From: Coriobacteriia bacterium
GTDB lineage: Bacteria > Actinomycetota > Coriobacteriia > Anaerosomatales > JAHIQC01
Length of the DNA stretch: 13,890 bases
Reading direction: 5' to 3'
Assembly: GCA_030653635.1 (NCBI GenBank)
Contig: JAURYZ010000120.1
Span: 1-13,890, forward strand
Shown: piece after piece, positions 6,861 through 13,890 of the stretch
How the letters are laid out: every line of letters starts with the position of its first letter
How positions within the stretch are numbered: position 1 is the first letter of the stretch
Position numbers and translations under genes: made by a program
The notes under the pieces: model-generated
Databases searched by the model: none
What the model saw: only the letters and a program-made list of their open reading frames with translations
What the model was told of the DNA's origin: nothing

Positions 6861-7154
6861 GATGCCAGCCCCTGACTACCCGCATACGAGCGGGAGTTAT
6901 CGCGTTTCACCCATTTGAGATGAACGCACCTTAGGTAGCCAGCGATACGGCACTGAGGGGATTGGCGAGGCACAACATGCGAAGCGAGGGTTCACGAGGA
7001 CAACCTGCGGAAACTCAGAAGGCCCCGTACACAAAACGCTCGACCTGTCCGGTGCTGAAGAGCGCGACCGGAATATGTGAAGGCCCTTCGCGCTCAGCTG
7101 GCCAAGAAACTGCTACGGTGATGCGCGCGTGGCAGTATCCGTGGCAGGAGAACC
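6861..7154. other. Divergent intergenic region between TorD-like and NapHG-like genes
   Basis: 294 bases with no convincing gene. It must hold both promoters. Visible elements: hairpin CCCGC-atacga-GCGGG (6879-6894) in the TorD-side leader; small palindromes ACCTTAGGT (6928-6936) and GAAGGCCCTTC (7079-7089); and on the plus strand TGCTACGGT (7111-7119), a possible extended -10 about 36 bases before the NapHG start. I find no clear FNR-type site (TTGAT-N4-ATCAA) and no copy of the TCAAAGTTC box. AGGAG at 7146-7150 is the NapHG ribosome site, only 4 bases from the GTG. Confidence 0.5.
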
Positions 7155-8594
7155 GTGAGCCGTGTGAGTGTGAAGTTAGCCAGAGAGTGGGTTCGCCGCG
7201 CGATACAGTTCGCGGCGCTGCTGACCTTCGTGTATCTCGTGGTCGCCGCTCCGTGGCTCAACATCGGCTGGCTACCCTCGCAACTCTTCTCACGCCTCGA
7301 CCCGCTCGTGGGACTGACGGCGGTGATCGCTTCCCGCGCGCTCATGGCCTATGCTGCGCTCGGTCTGGTCACAATGGTGCTCACATTCGTGCTGGGTCGC
7401 GTGTGGTGCGGATGGCTGTGTCCGCTCGGCGCCCTGATCGAGTTGACTCCCGCCCGCAACGGACGTACTGCAAACCGTATTCCTAGATGGTGGAGGTACG
7501 GCAAGCACGCGATGTTCGCCCTGGTCTTTGGCGCAGCGATCTTTGGGACTCTGGCCCCGATGGTGCTCGACCCGATCACCATCGCGATGCGGCCGCTTCA
7601 AGAGATTGTCATGCCTCTGCTTGGCAGCGACGCTGTCGGCGTAAGCGTCGGTCAGTACCTTTCGCGAGACGCGATGAGACTCGTGGCATGGTTATCGATG
7701 GTGCCACTTGTAGTGGTGCTCGCGCTCAACGCGGTCACCCGACGTTTCTGGTGTCGCGCCCTGTGCCCTTTGGGCGGAATGATCGCCGCGGGCTCTGCCG
7801 CGTCACTCGTGCAACGCCGGGTCGATACCGAAGCATGTACACAGTGCGGGAAGTGCAGTCGAGAGTGCCCGACCTCAGCGATATCTCCGAAGCTTGGATT
7901 CGCCTCGTCCCCAGGTGAGTGCATCGTCTGCCTCCACTGTGAAGATGTGTGCCCTGCAGCCGCTATCAACTTCGGACCCGTGCGCCCCTTCACCCCCATT
8001 TACGTCCCCCAGCGCCGCGAGACGCTCATCGCCCTTGGGGCCACCGGCGCGTCTCTGGCAGGCGTGCTGCTCTTGCCGCGTGTGACACAAGCCAAGGAGC
8101 TGCTGCGGCCACCCGGCACGACTGAGCAGCGACTAGCCGAGCGATGCGTGCACTGTGGCGCCTGCTACGCCGCGTGCCCGACCGGTGCCCTCAGGCCCAG
8201 CACGTCGGTCACCACCCCCGCCGGCCTATGGACCCCGGTGCTCGACGAGAGACCCCGGCACTGCACGATGGACTGCAACCTGTGCGCCCCTGTCTGCCCG
8301 ACCGATGCACTTCACACGCCAACGGACCAAGAAGCGATCGAGTTGAGACTCGGAGGATTCGCTGTAGTCGACAAGACACGATGCGTCGCGTGGACGCGCG
8401 GCAAGAGCTGCCTCAAGTGCACGAGGTCTTGCCCCATCTCCGGCGCGATTGGCTCGACCCCCGTGGTGGTCAACACACACTTCGGGCCCAAGGAGACGCG
8501 TGTGCCAGTCGTCGTGCCGGAACTTTGCGTTGCGTGCGGGTTGTGCACAGACTCATGCCCGGTACAGCCGCAGGCCATCGTGGTCAGGCGCTAG
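7155..8594 (+). CDS. NapH-NapG-like fusion: membrane quinol-oxidising polyferredoxin
   Basis: 479 residues joining two proteins normally separate. Residues 1-275 resemble NapH: four membrane helices (about 16-38, 54-78, 118-138, 176-194), the paired motifs RVWCGWLCPLGAL (C85, C89) and RFWCRALCPLGG (C200, C204), then two 4Fe-4S motifs (C228-C238 and C256-C266). Residues 285-479 resemble NapG: RRETLIAL then a fifth hydrophobic helix (about 289-309), followed by four Cys clusters (C331, C370, C410 and C458 start them). The third has the C-x8-C-x2-C-x3-C spacing typical of NapG. With NapH N- and C-termini inside, helix 5 would place the NapG part outside. Likely role: pass electrons from quinol to an exported oxidoreductase. 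GTG 7155 follows AGGAG closely. No napA partner is in view. Confidence 0.88.
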   Translation: MSRVSVKLAREWVRRAIQFAALLTFVYLVVAAPWLNIGWLPSQLFSRLDPLVGLTAVIASRALMAYAALGLVTMVLTFVLGRVWCGWLCPLGALIELTPARNGRTANRIPRWWRYGKHAMFALVFGAAIFGTLAPMVLDPITIAMRPLQEIVMPLLGSDAVGVSVGQYLSRDAMRLVAWLSMVPLVVVLALNAVTRRFWCRALCPLGGMIAAGSAASLVQRRVDTEACTQCGKCSRECPTSAISPKLGFASSPGECIVCLHCEDVCPAAAINFGPVRPFTPIYVPQRRETLIALGATGASLAGVLLLPRVTQAKELLRPPGTTEQRLAERCVHCGACYAACPTGALRPSTSVTTPAGLWTPVLDERPRHCTMDCNLCAPVCPTDALHTPTDQEAIELRLGGFAVVDKTRCVAWTRGKSCLKCTRSCPISGAIGSTPVVVNTHFGPKETRVPVVVPELCVACGLCTDSCPVQPQAIVVRR

Positions 8595-8603
8595 CCAGGA
8601 CCA
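8581..8603. terminator. Weak hairpin between convergent NapHG-like gene and metF
   Basis: TGGTC (8581-8585) pairs with GACCA (8599-8603), and inside this GGC (8587-8589) pairs with GCC (8594-8596) around a 4-base loop. It overlaps the NapHG stop codon and fills most of the 27-base convergent gap. There is no T run on either side, so termination activity is doubtful. Confidence 0.25.
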
Positions 8604-8621
8604 CCACTTCGAACCTTGCTC

Positions 8622-9488
8622 CTACGCGTCCACGCCGAGGATATGCGGCACGGCCGAATCCAGCCCGAGCGGCATGATGTGCACTCCGTCGCATACCTCA
8701 CGGCACGCGGCCACCTGCTCGCGCGCAAGTTTGATGGCCTCGGCTGCCGGATCGGCGGCGTCCTTGATGCGCCGCTCAATGTGCGCAGGCACCATGAGGC
8801 CCGCGAGTTTGTTGTTGATGAAGTCGATCACGCGCGGACCCTTGAGTAACAGGATGCCTGCGATGACCTTGGCGCCTGCCGCATGCATCTCCTCGGTCGC
8901 TCGTGCGAGCTTATCGATGTCGAACACGGCTTGGGTCTGAAAGAACTCGGCTCCGGCCTCAGCCTTACGAAGCGCGCGGGTTAGCTGGATGTCCCACGGC
9001 TCGGCCTCAGGAAACATCGCCCCGCCGATGTACAGATCGGTAGCGCCGGACAGCTCGCGACCCATCATGTCGTGGCCAGCATTCATGCCTCGCACAATGG
9101 ACATGAGCTGCGTGGAGTCCAAGTCGAACACCCCTTTAGCCTGCGGGTGGTCCCCCGCCCGCGGGTCATCACCGGTGACGACGAGCACGTTCCTGAGGCC
9201 AAGCGTCCACGCTGCGAGCAGGTCGGATTGGAGCGCGAGCCTGTTTCGGTCCCGGCACGTCTGCTGGAATATCGGCTCGACGCCCATGTCGAGTACGACC
9301 CGTGACGCGGCGAGGCTCGAAAGATGCAGCGTAGCGCCCTGGTTGTCGGTAATGTTCAAGGCATGACAGTGTGGACCGAGGATCTCAACGCTTCGTTTCA
9401 GGCCCGCCAGATCTGTCCCGAGAGGTGGCGCCACCTCTCCAGTGATCACAAACTCGCCGGCAAGAAGCGCATCGCGAAACTTACTCAC
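8622..9488 (-). CDS. metF: Methylenetetrahydrofolate reductase, short MetF
   Basis: Reduces 5,10-methylene- to 5-methyl-tetrahydrofolate with a flavin. 288 residues of TIM-barrel only, with no mammalian-type regulatory domain. Landmarks: TGEVAPP near 16-22 (E18 in the place of the catalytic Glu), NITDNQGA, QQTCRDRNR near 74-82, LVVTGDDP near 103-110, YIGGAMFPEAEP and AEFFQTQAVFD. GTG 9488 is preferred over an upstream in-frame ATG (9515) because AGGAGG lies 7-8 bases before it and the protein then starts cleanly with (V/M)SKFRDALLAGEF. The gene overlaps the end of metV by 8 bases. The MetF-MetV pairing, as in acetogens such as Moorella, suggests electron delivery through MetV rather than direct NAD(P)H oxidation. 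It is the last gene of the methionine operon. Confidence 0.95.
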   Translation of the reverse strand: MSKFRDALLAGEFVITGEVAPPLGTDLAGLKRSVEILGPHCHALNITDNQGATLHLSSLAASRVVLDMGVEPIFQQTCRDRNRLALQSDLLAAWTLGLRNVLVVTGDDPRAGDHPQAKGVFDLDSTQLMSIVRGMNAGHDMMGRELSGATDLYIGGAMFPEAEPWDIQLTRALRKAEAGAEFFQTQAVFDIDKLARATEEMHAAGAKVIAGILLLKGPRVIDFINNKLAGLMVPAHIERRIKDAADPAAEAIKLAREQVAACREVCDGVHIMPLGLDSAVPHILGVDA

Positions 9489-10197
9489 CCGCGCCACCTC
9501 CTGTGCTCGCCGCATCGTCAGAACGCACGGCAGCGGCGGCGCGTTTCTTGTCCTGTCTCAGGTTCACACTGCCCGGCTTGAGCTTCTTGGCGAAATCCTT
9601 TGGCGGGAGCACAGCCAAGACGTTTCTGCCCTGCTCGGTGAGACGCCGCTGGATGCGCACATGCGTGCAATCGCGGTCCGTGAGCACCTCGCACTTGCCG
9701 TTCCACATCCCGCCGCATGGCCCGTTGAGCAGGCCCTTGGGACAGGTGGTAACCGGACAGATGCCCGCAGTGGCATCAAGCACGCAATCGCCACACATCT
9801 GACAGCGCTCCTCGAACACGCCATGCCTGATCACATTGCCGAGGAACACCGACTCCAGTCCGGGAAATACCGGCTTGTCGGTGGAGTCAGCGACCGTCTG
9901 CACACCGGCACCGCACGTGAGCACGAGCACCGCATCTGCGGCAGCTAGGTCTCCATGATGCTTGCGAGCCTCGAGCTTGGTTCCTCCCAAGTGGCAGGCT
10001 ACCTCGCCCACCGCCCAACCGGTGACTTCGCGACCTTCCTGCTCGAGCTTGGCCTTCGCCTGCAAAATCTCCTTCTCGCCACCCGTGTCCGCGACTGTAG
10101 CGCACTGACCGCAACCCATGATGAAGACGCGTTTGGCGCCTAATTCGTCCAGATTCGCCATGATGCGAGACCATTCTCGCGGACGGGTGATAATCAT
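9481..10197 (-). CDS. metV: MetV, iron-sulfur/zinc partner of methylenetetrahydrofolate reductase
   Basis: 238 residues of the MetV (MTHFR_C) type. The N-terminal part has MGCGQCATVADTGG (C29, C32), GEVACHL (C68) and LTCGAGVQTVA (C95). The C-terminal zinc/iron-sulfur segment carries CQMCGDCVLDATAGICP, CPKGLLNGPCGG and further cysteines (C132, C135, C138, C147, C152, C161, C169, C177). In Moorella MetV forms a complex with MetF and is needed for electron transfer to it. The last 40 residues are charged and Ala/Gly-rich and probably disordered. ATG 10197 overlaps the metH stop as ATGA and has AGAAGG 9 bases upstream. A longer reading from 10296 only adds an Arg-rich stretch that is metH in another frame. 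Translationally coupled to metH and metF. Confidence 0.93.
   Translation of the reverse strand: MIITRPREWSRIMANLDELGAKRVFIMGCGQCATVADTGGEKEILQAKAKLEQEGREVTGWAVGEVACHLGGTKLEARKHHGDLAAADAVLVLTCGAGVQTVADSTDKPVFPGLESVFLGNVIRHGVFEERCQMCGDCVLDATAGICPVTTCPKGLLNGPCGGMWNGKCEVLTDRDCTHVRIQRRLTEQGRNVLAVLPPKDFAKKLKPGSVNLRQDKKRAAAAVRSDDAASTGGGAGE
9496..9502 (-). promoter_or_regulatory. Shine-Dalgarno AGGAGGT deciding the metF start
   Basis: A near-perfect ribosome site inside the end of metV, 7 bases upstream of GTG 9488. It lies between GTG 9488 and the upstream in-frame ATG at 9515, and so supports the GTG as the true start. Confidence 0.75.
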
Positions 10198-12650
10198 CGT
10201 TTGCCGCCTTCTCTGACGCCGGCGACCGCCGCGCGCACCGCCTCGACGCAGCCCGGAGCGTCCGAGGAGTACCCGGCGCCGATGCTTCCGGCCCACTGTG
10301 CGGTCACCACCGCGCCGCCAACGAGCACTGGGGTGCCGGGCACCTCAACAGCTACTCGCGCGGTCGTACGCTCCATAGCTGGAAGAGTTGTGGTCATAAG
10401 CGCCGACAGACACACGACGTCAGCTGCGCCCGCCGCTTCGACCACCGCATCCTCGGCGACATCGACGCCTAGGTCGGTGACCACGAAGCCCTGGCTCTCC
10501 AGCAATGATATGCAAATGTCTTTACCGATTGAATGGATATCGCCCTTGACGGTCGCGAAAGCCACACGTCCCTCGCCAGATCCGTCGCCTTCGGGCAGAT
10601 AGGTCTTGACCTGCGCGACGGCGGCCTTCATCGCGTCTGCCGCGATCATGAGCTGCGGCAGAAACACCTCGCCCCGACCGTACGCGTCGCCCAGGCGCTG
10701 GATCGCGGGTGTGAGCACCATCCCGATCACCGCCGCTGGGTCCGTGCCCTCCGCAATCACTGCGTCCACGAGCGCCCCAGCCGCGTCGCCGTCCCCCCTG
10801 TCAATCGCCGAGGAGAGCCTGTCTGCGGCGCTTCGCGAATCAACATGAGCGGCCGCAGCGTCTGTGTCCTGCGTGCCCGCTGGCCCCTTCGCTCGAGCCA
10901 GTGCGGCCGCGTATGCGGCGTCCCATGCGGGCCAAGCGTCTTCATGAGCATCTGACGACACGCCACCGGCACGCGCAACATCCGCAAGGCGCACTGCCTG
11001 CATAACCACACCATCAGAGGGGTTGATGATTCCGGCGTCCAGCCCCGCAGCGGCAGCTGCGGCAATGAACGCGGCGTTTAGGCTCGGTCTGTCGGGCAGT
11101 CCATGACTCACATTGCTCACACCGAGCACGGTTGCGAGTCCCAACGCGTGCGCCGCCGCCAAAGTGGCGACCGTGACTCTGGGCGCATCGGCGTCAGTGG
11201 CTGCAGTCATCACAAGCGCATCGACCACGAGATCACAATCGCGCAGTCCGGCCGCATGAGCCGCCGCACGCACACGCTCGACGATCGCCACGCGTCCATC
11301 AACGTCATGCGGTATGCCGCCATCATCGAGTGCGAGCACAACCATCGCCGCGCCGTATCGAGACGCCAGCGGCAACACAATAGCCAAAGAGTCGGCCCCA
11401 CCGTTGACACTGTTGATGAGCGCGCGACCAGGATAGACCCGAAGCGCCGCCTCGAGAGCGATCGGATCGGTGGTATCTATCACCAGCGGAAGATCGCTCG
11501 TGCCCACAAGGGCCTTGATGGCCTCGGGCAGCACCGCCAAAGCGTCGACGCCCGCGGCTCCCACGTTGACATCCAGAAGCGTCGCGCCGGCATCATGCTG
11601 CTCAACGGCGAAGGAACGCACGACCGACATCGACCCTAAGCGCAAAGAATCCGCCAGCGCCGGCTTGCCCGTAGGGTTGATACGCTCACCTATCACCGCG
11701 ATCGGAGCACCTGCGCCTATGGTGGCGATTCCTCGCGGGCCAGCCAGCACGGTGCCCAGAAGGCCGGTCCTTCCCTGCGAGACGGTCTTGCTCTTGGCGA
11801 AGTCCATGATCGCGCCCGTGAACGCCGGCGACGAGCCACAACACGAGCCGACCATCGAGGCACCCGCGTCCACGAACAGCGCGGCGTGACTGCCCATCTC
11901 ATCTGGCGTACCCGGGAACACCGTCTCACCATCCACGAGCTGCGGAAGCCCAGCATTGGGCTGCACGATGATCGGCAGCGACGTCGCTGCGGCCATCGCC
12001 TGCACGAGCGGGAGCATCTGCTCTGGCCCCAGGCCGCAGTTCATGCCGACCGCGTCGGCGCCTGCCGCCTCAAGGATCACCGCAGCTGTTGCCGGATCTG
12101 TTCCCGAAAGGTCCATGCGACCATTGATACCGAACGTGCACGTCACAAAGACCGGCAGATCACATACCGATTTAGCCGCCAGTAAAGCGCAACGCGCCTC
12201 GGCGATGTCGGTCATCGTCTCAATCACAAGCGCATCGGGGGATGCCGACGCCAGTGCCGCAGCCTGCTCGGCAAAGATCTCAAAGAGGTCGTCGAAACGC
12301 GCTTCACCCAACGGCTGCAGCACCAATCCGGTAGGACCGATATCGCCCAACACGTGCTGGGCGCCTGCCCTGCGAGCGATCTCCACGCCCGCACGGTTGA
12401 TCTCGACGAGCTGGTCTTGTACCCCGTACTCGGAAAGCTTCACGCGGCTCGAACCGAAGGTGTTCGTGGTGATGCACTCCGCGCCAACGGTCACATAATC
12501 GCGAGCGATCTGCTCGATCATCTCGGGAGCCGTGAGGTTGAGTTGATCCTTACACTGCTCCTCGGGCACCTCGTAACGCTGGATCATAGTTCCCAAAGCA
12601 CCATCGATCACGAGCACCTCGCGACCGAGCCTTAGTTTGATATCAGGCAT
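10194..12650 (-). CDS. metH: Cobalamin-dependent methionine synthase, short form without activation domain
   Basis: Transfers the methyl group of 5-methyl-tetrahydrofolate through cobalamin to homocysteine. 818 residues. The homocysteine domain (about 1-290) has zinc ligands C205 in GMNCG and C270/C271 in GSCCGSSP. The pterin domain (about 315-570) begins with IGERINPTGK near 320-329. A loose Ala-rich linker (585-610) leads to the cap domain (to about 685) and the B12 domain, where DIHSIG (704-709) supplies the lower axial His706 and VGGAVVT (777-783) follows. The protein ends there: the S-adenosylmethionine/flavodoxin reactivation domain that brings E. coli MetH to about 1200 residues is absent. 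ATG 12650 has AGGGAG 8 bases before it. It follows the NIL-ferredoxin by 16 bases and overlaps metV. Confidence 0.96.
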   Translation of the reverse strand: MPDIKLRLGREVLVIDGALGTMIQRYEVPEEQCKDQLNLTAPEMIEQIARDYVTVGAECITTNTFGSSRVKLSEYGVQDQLVEINRAGVEIARRAGAQHVLGDIGPTGLVLQPLGEARFDDLFEIFAEQAAALASASPDALVIETMTDIAEARCALLAAKSVCDLPVFVTCTFGINGRMDLSGTDPATAAVILEAAGADAVGMNCGLGPEQMLPLVQAMAAATSLPIIVQPNAGLPQLVDGETVFPGTPDEMGSHAALFVDAGASMVGSCCGSSPAFTGAIMDFAKSKTVSQGRTGLLGTVLAGPRGIATIGAGAPIAVIGERINPTGKPALADSLRLGSMSVVRSFAVEQHDAGATLLDVNVGAAGVDALAVLPEAIKALVGTSDLPLVIDTTDPIALEAALRVYPGRALINSVNGGADSLAIVLPLASRYGAAMVVLALDDGGIPHDVDGRVAIVERVRAAAHAAGLRDCDLVVDALVMTAATDADAPRVTVATLAAAHALGLATVLGVSNVSHGLPDRPSLNAAFIAAAAAAGLDAGIINPSDGVVMQAVRLADVARAGGVSSDAHEDAWPAWDAAYAAALARAKGPAGTQDTDAAAAHVDSRSAADRLSSAIDRGDGDAAGALVDAVIAEGTDPAAVIGMVLTPAIQRLGDAYGRGEVFLPQLMIAADAMKAAVAQVKTYLPEGDGSGEGRVAFATVKGDIHSIGKDICISLLESQGFVVTDLGVDVAEDAVVEAAGAADVVCLSALMTTTLPAMERTTARVAVEVPGTPVLVGGAVVTAQWAGSIGAGYSSDAPGCVEAVRAAVAGVREGGKR
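10207..10212 (-). promoter_or_regulatory. Shine-Dalgarno AGAAGG deciding the metV start
   Basis: Lies inside the last codons of metH, 9 bases before the ATG at 10197, whose ATGA overlaps the metH stop. It supports the short metV start and translational re-initiation after metH. Confidence 0.6.
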
Positions 12651-12666
12651 CCGAACTACTCCCTGA

Positions 12667-13074
12667 TCAGAAGGTCAAAGTGATGGCACGCCGAGGACAG
12701 GCCACGACACACGCCTCACAATATACGCACTTGTCTTTGTCGAACACGAGAGCGCAATCGCCCGGCGAAAGCGTCAGCGACCCCGGCTTACAGACCGCCG
12801 TGCAAAGCCCGCACGTCACGCACAGATCCTCGTCCAGACAGATATCACTTGCAGCTTCGTTGACCTGAAGTCCCTGGCTTTCCAGAAAATCAATTCCTGC
12901 GGCCAAGTCCTCCTTGCCGCCCGTGACCTCGAGGACCATGCGGCCCTCTTGGCCGGCCTGGATCTGCGCTCGCAGGATGTTTGGGACCAGCTCGTAGTCC
13001 TTCACGAGATGGTAGATGACCGGCTTTAGCGATTGCCGGGGCGGAAACGTCAGGTCGAGTCTCTTGCGTGGCAT
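12667..13074 (-). CDS. NIL-domain ferredoxin, partner of homocysteine synthesis
   Basis: 135 residues. Residues 8-78 form a NIL domain, the small ferredoxin-like fold also found at the end of methionine ABC transporter ATPases. Two 4Fe-4S motifs follow: CVTCGLCTAVC (K replaces the usual Pro after the last Cys) and CVYCEACVVACP. Proteins of this architecture (such as MA1822 of Methanosarcina) act with the DUF39 protein (MA1821) in reductive homocysteine formation from aspartate semialdehyde and sulfide. Here the ATG directly abuts the DUF39 gene's TAG, with AGGGGG 8-9 bases upstream, so the two are translationally coupled. The same protein might also supply low-potential electrons to MetH or MetV-MetF; that is inference. 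No signal peptide, so cytoplasmic. Confidence 0.9.
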   Translation of the reverse strand: MPRKRLDLTFPPRQSLKPVIYHLVKDYELVPNILRAQIQAGQEGRMVLEVTGGKEDLAAGIDFLESQGLQVNEAASDICLDEDLCVTCGLCTAVCKPGSLTLSPGDCALVFDKDKCVYCEACVVACPRRAITLTF

Positions 13075-13890
13075 CTAGATCGCCCCCTCGGCACGTATCT
13101 CGAGCGGCTTGAAGGACTGTGAACCGATCTGCGGCAGTGGATGCAGTGGGGGCGCAAGCGTGAAACGATGCTCGGTGATCCATGTCTTGAGCTCCTCGGC
13201 GACACGACGCGCCTTGGGAAGCGAGCTTATGGGACCGGTCGGGATCTGCTTGCCATCGATCTCGATTTGGCCGCTGCGCAGCTCGGCGTAAGTGACGGTG
13301 CCAAGCGACGGGCGCGACCGGCGCTGTACGCCGTAGTCGAATATGGTGGCGGTCAGATCGGCATCGGTGAGCGCGAGCGTCTCTGCAATCTCGTCGTCAA
13401 GCACGGGGATCGGAACGCCGATACCGATGAAGCTCGAGACCCCGTACTTGGTGAACGTCGCGGCCGCGAAGAACTCCGGTGAGGCCTGCTTGAGATCCGC
13501 GATGACCGCGAGTGTGCCGGCTGGCTTAACCGGCACTCCGTGCGCGTCGCGATCGCCATGCGGGTTGTGCTGCGTCCCCTCCCAGGCCACGTATCCCGGG
13601 GCGCCCGCCACAAAGCAACGTGTGCCCACGCCGATGGTGCGATACGTGGGGTCGTTGAGCAGCGGCGACAGTGCGCCGGCCGAGCAGTAAGTCGCGTTGG
13701 CAAGCCTAGGCAGCAACGTCCCCAGGTAGGTGTAGAGCGCTGTGTCGCCCGTGTTAACGGCCACCGCGTAATTCTGATATGCGTTTCGTGGGTTGAACAG
13801 GTAAGCCTGGTTCAGGTCCTCCAATGTCACCCACGTGTCGATCTCGGTGCGCGGATAGCAGTCGGTGCCGTGGCCCGTGGCGCGCAGACG
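13075..13890 (-). CDS. HcyBio/DUF39 homocysteine biosynthesis protein, C-terminal fragment
   Basis: The frame stays open to the window edge, so 271 residues are visible and the N-terminal part (perhaps 100-130 residues) is missing. A GTG at 13830 is internal, because the coding continues upstream as TDCYPRTEIDTW. Family signature stretches are present: LNQAYLFNPRNAYQNYAVAV, ATYCSAGALSPLLNDP, GVGTRCFVAGAPGYVAWEG and GTQHNP, and later VPIPVLDD. The protein ends at SFKPLEIRAEGAI without CBS domains, unlike the Methanosarcina homologue. Family members replace the oxygen of aspartate semialdehyde with sulfide-derived sulfur to give homocysteine, with help from a NIL-ferredoxin. Cysteines at fragment residues 11, 89 and 112 are candidates for the sulfur-carrying residue; I cannot say which. 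First visible gene of the methionine operon. Confidence 0.92.
   Translation of the reverse strand, partial: RLRATGHGTDCYPRTEIDTWVTLEDLNQAYLFNPRNAYQNYAVAVNTGDTALYTYLGTLLPRLANATYCSAGALSPLLNDPTYRTIGVGTRCFVAGAPGYVAWEGTQHNPHGDRDAHGVPVKPAGTLAVIADLKQASPEFFAAATFTKYGVSSFIGIGVPIPVLDDEIAETLALTDADLTATIFDYGVQRRSRPSLGTVTYAELRSGQIEIDGKQIPTGPISSLPKARRVAEELKTWITEHRFTLAPPLHPLPQIGSQSFKPLEIRAEGAI

Noticed and set aside
6962..7486. Open frame running through the divergent intergenic region into the NapHG-like gene
   Set aside because: No motif, Arg-rich composition, no ribosome site, and half of it is a different frame of the NapHG-like gene.
10198..10296. Arg-rich N-terminal extension of metV
   Set aside because: This stretch is the C-terminal B12 domain of metH read in another frame; the ATGA-overlapping start with its own ribosome site gives the normal MetV N-terminus.
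11103..11639. Open frame (178 codons) antisense to metH
   Set aside because: It sits inside the pterin domain coding region of metH and shows no protein-like pattern of hydrophobic and charged residues.
13828..13830. GTG as start of the HcyBio gene
   Set aside because: Family-like coding sequence continues in frame upstream to the window edge, so this GTG is an internal Val and the gene is cut by the window.

Overview
The window looks like chromosomal DNA from a high-GC anaerobe. Codon third positions are G/C rich, GTG and TTG starts occur, and genes are packed with short overlaps. There are many iron-sulfur proteins, a MetV-type folate enzyme and a methanogen-like sulfide-to-homocysteine system. 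My best guess is a Coriobacteriia-like (anaerobic actinobacterial) lineage. That is inference from gene style only; there is no rRNA or other marker. I see no tRNA, rRNA, CRISPR array, transposase or phage gene.

Layout, left to right. (1) The 3' end of a GGDEF (diguanylate cyclase) gene on + (3-296) meets a minus-strand pair, lpdA then lipA (2618-293), tail to tail. Its two stop codons share one CTAG. (2) A minus-strand three-gene signalling operon runs from 6018 to 2726: a membrane-anchored PhnD-type binding protein, a HAMP/HisKA histidine kinase, and a response regulator with a LytTR DNA-binding domain. Upstream of it (6098-6154) is a dense array of GTTC boxes at helical-turn spacing that resembles LytTR sites. 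(3) A TorD-family chaperone gene (6860-6153, minus) is divergent from a natural NapH-NapG-like fusion (7155-8594, plus), a membrane quinol-oxidising polyferredoxin with six Cys clusters. Together they imply a molybdoenzyme whose catalytic subunit is not in this window. (4) From 13890 down to 8622 on minus runs a tight operon: DUF39/HcyBio protein (5' end cut by the window edge), NIL-domain ferredoxin, short metH, metV and metF.

How they fit together. The right-hand operon reads as one self-contained route to methionine. The HcyBio protein and NIL-ferredoxin would put sulfide onto aspartate semialdehyde to make homocysteine. MetF and MetV would make 5-methyl-tetrahydrofolate, and MetH would join the two. 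MetH lacks the S-adenosylmethionine reactivation domain, so another reductive activator must exist. In the middle, the PhnD-type sensor system beside TorD and NapHG has the same logic as AioX/AioS/AioR, TtrS/TtrR or TorT/TorS/TorR: a periplasmic solute receptor controlling an anaerobic or metalloid respiration locus. The receptor has cysteines (C127, C256) that may line its ligand cleft. The receptor system and its putative operator array are the most novel candidates in the window.
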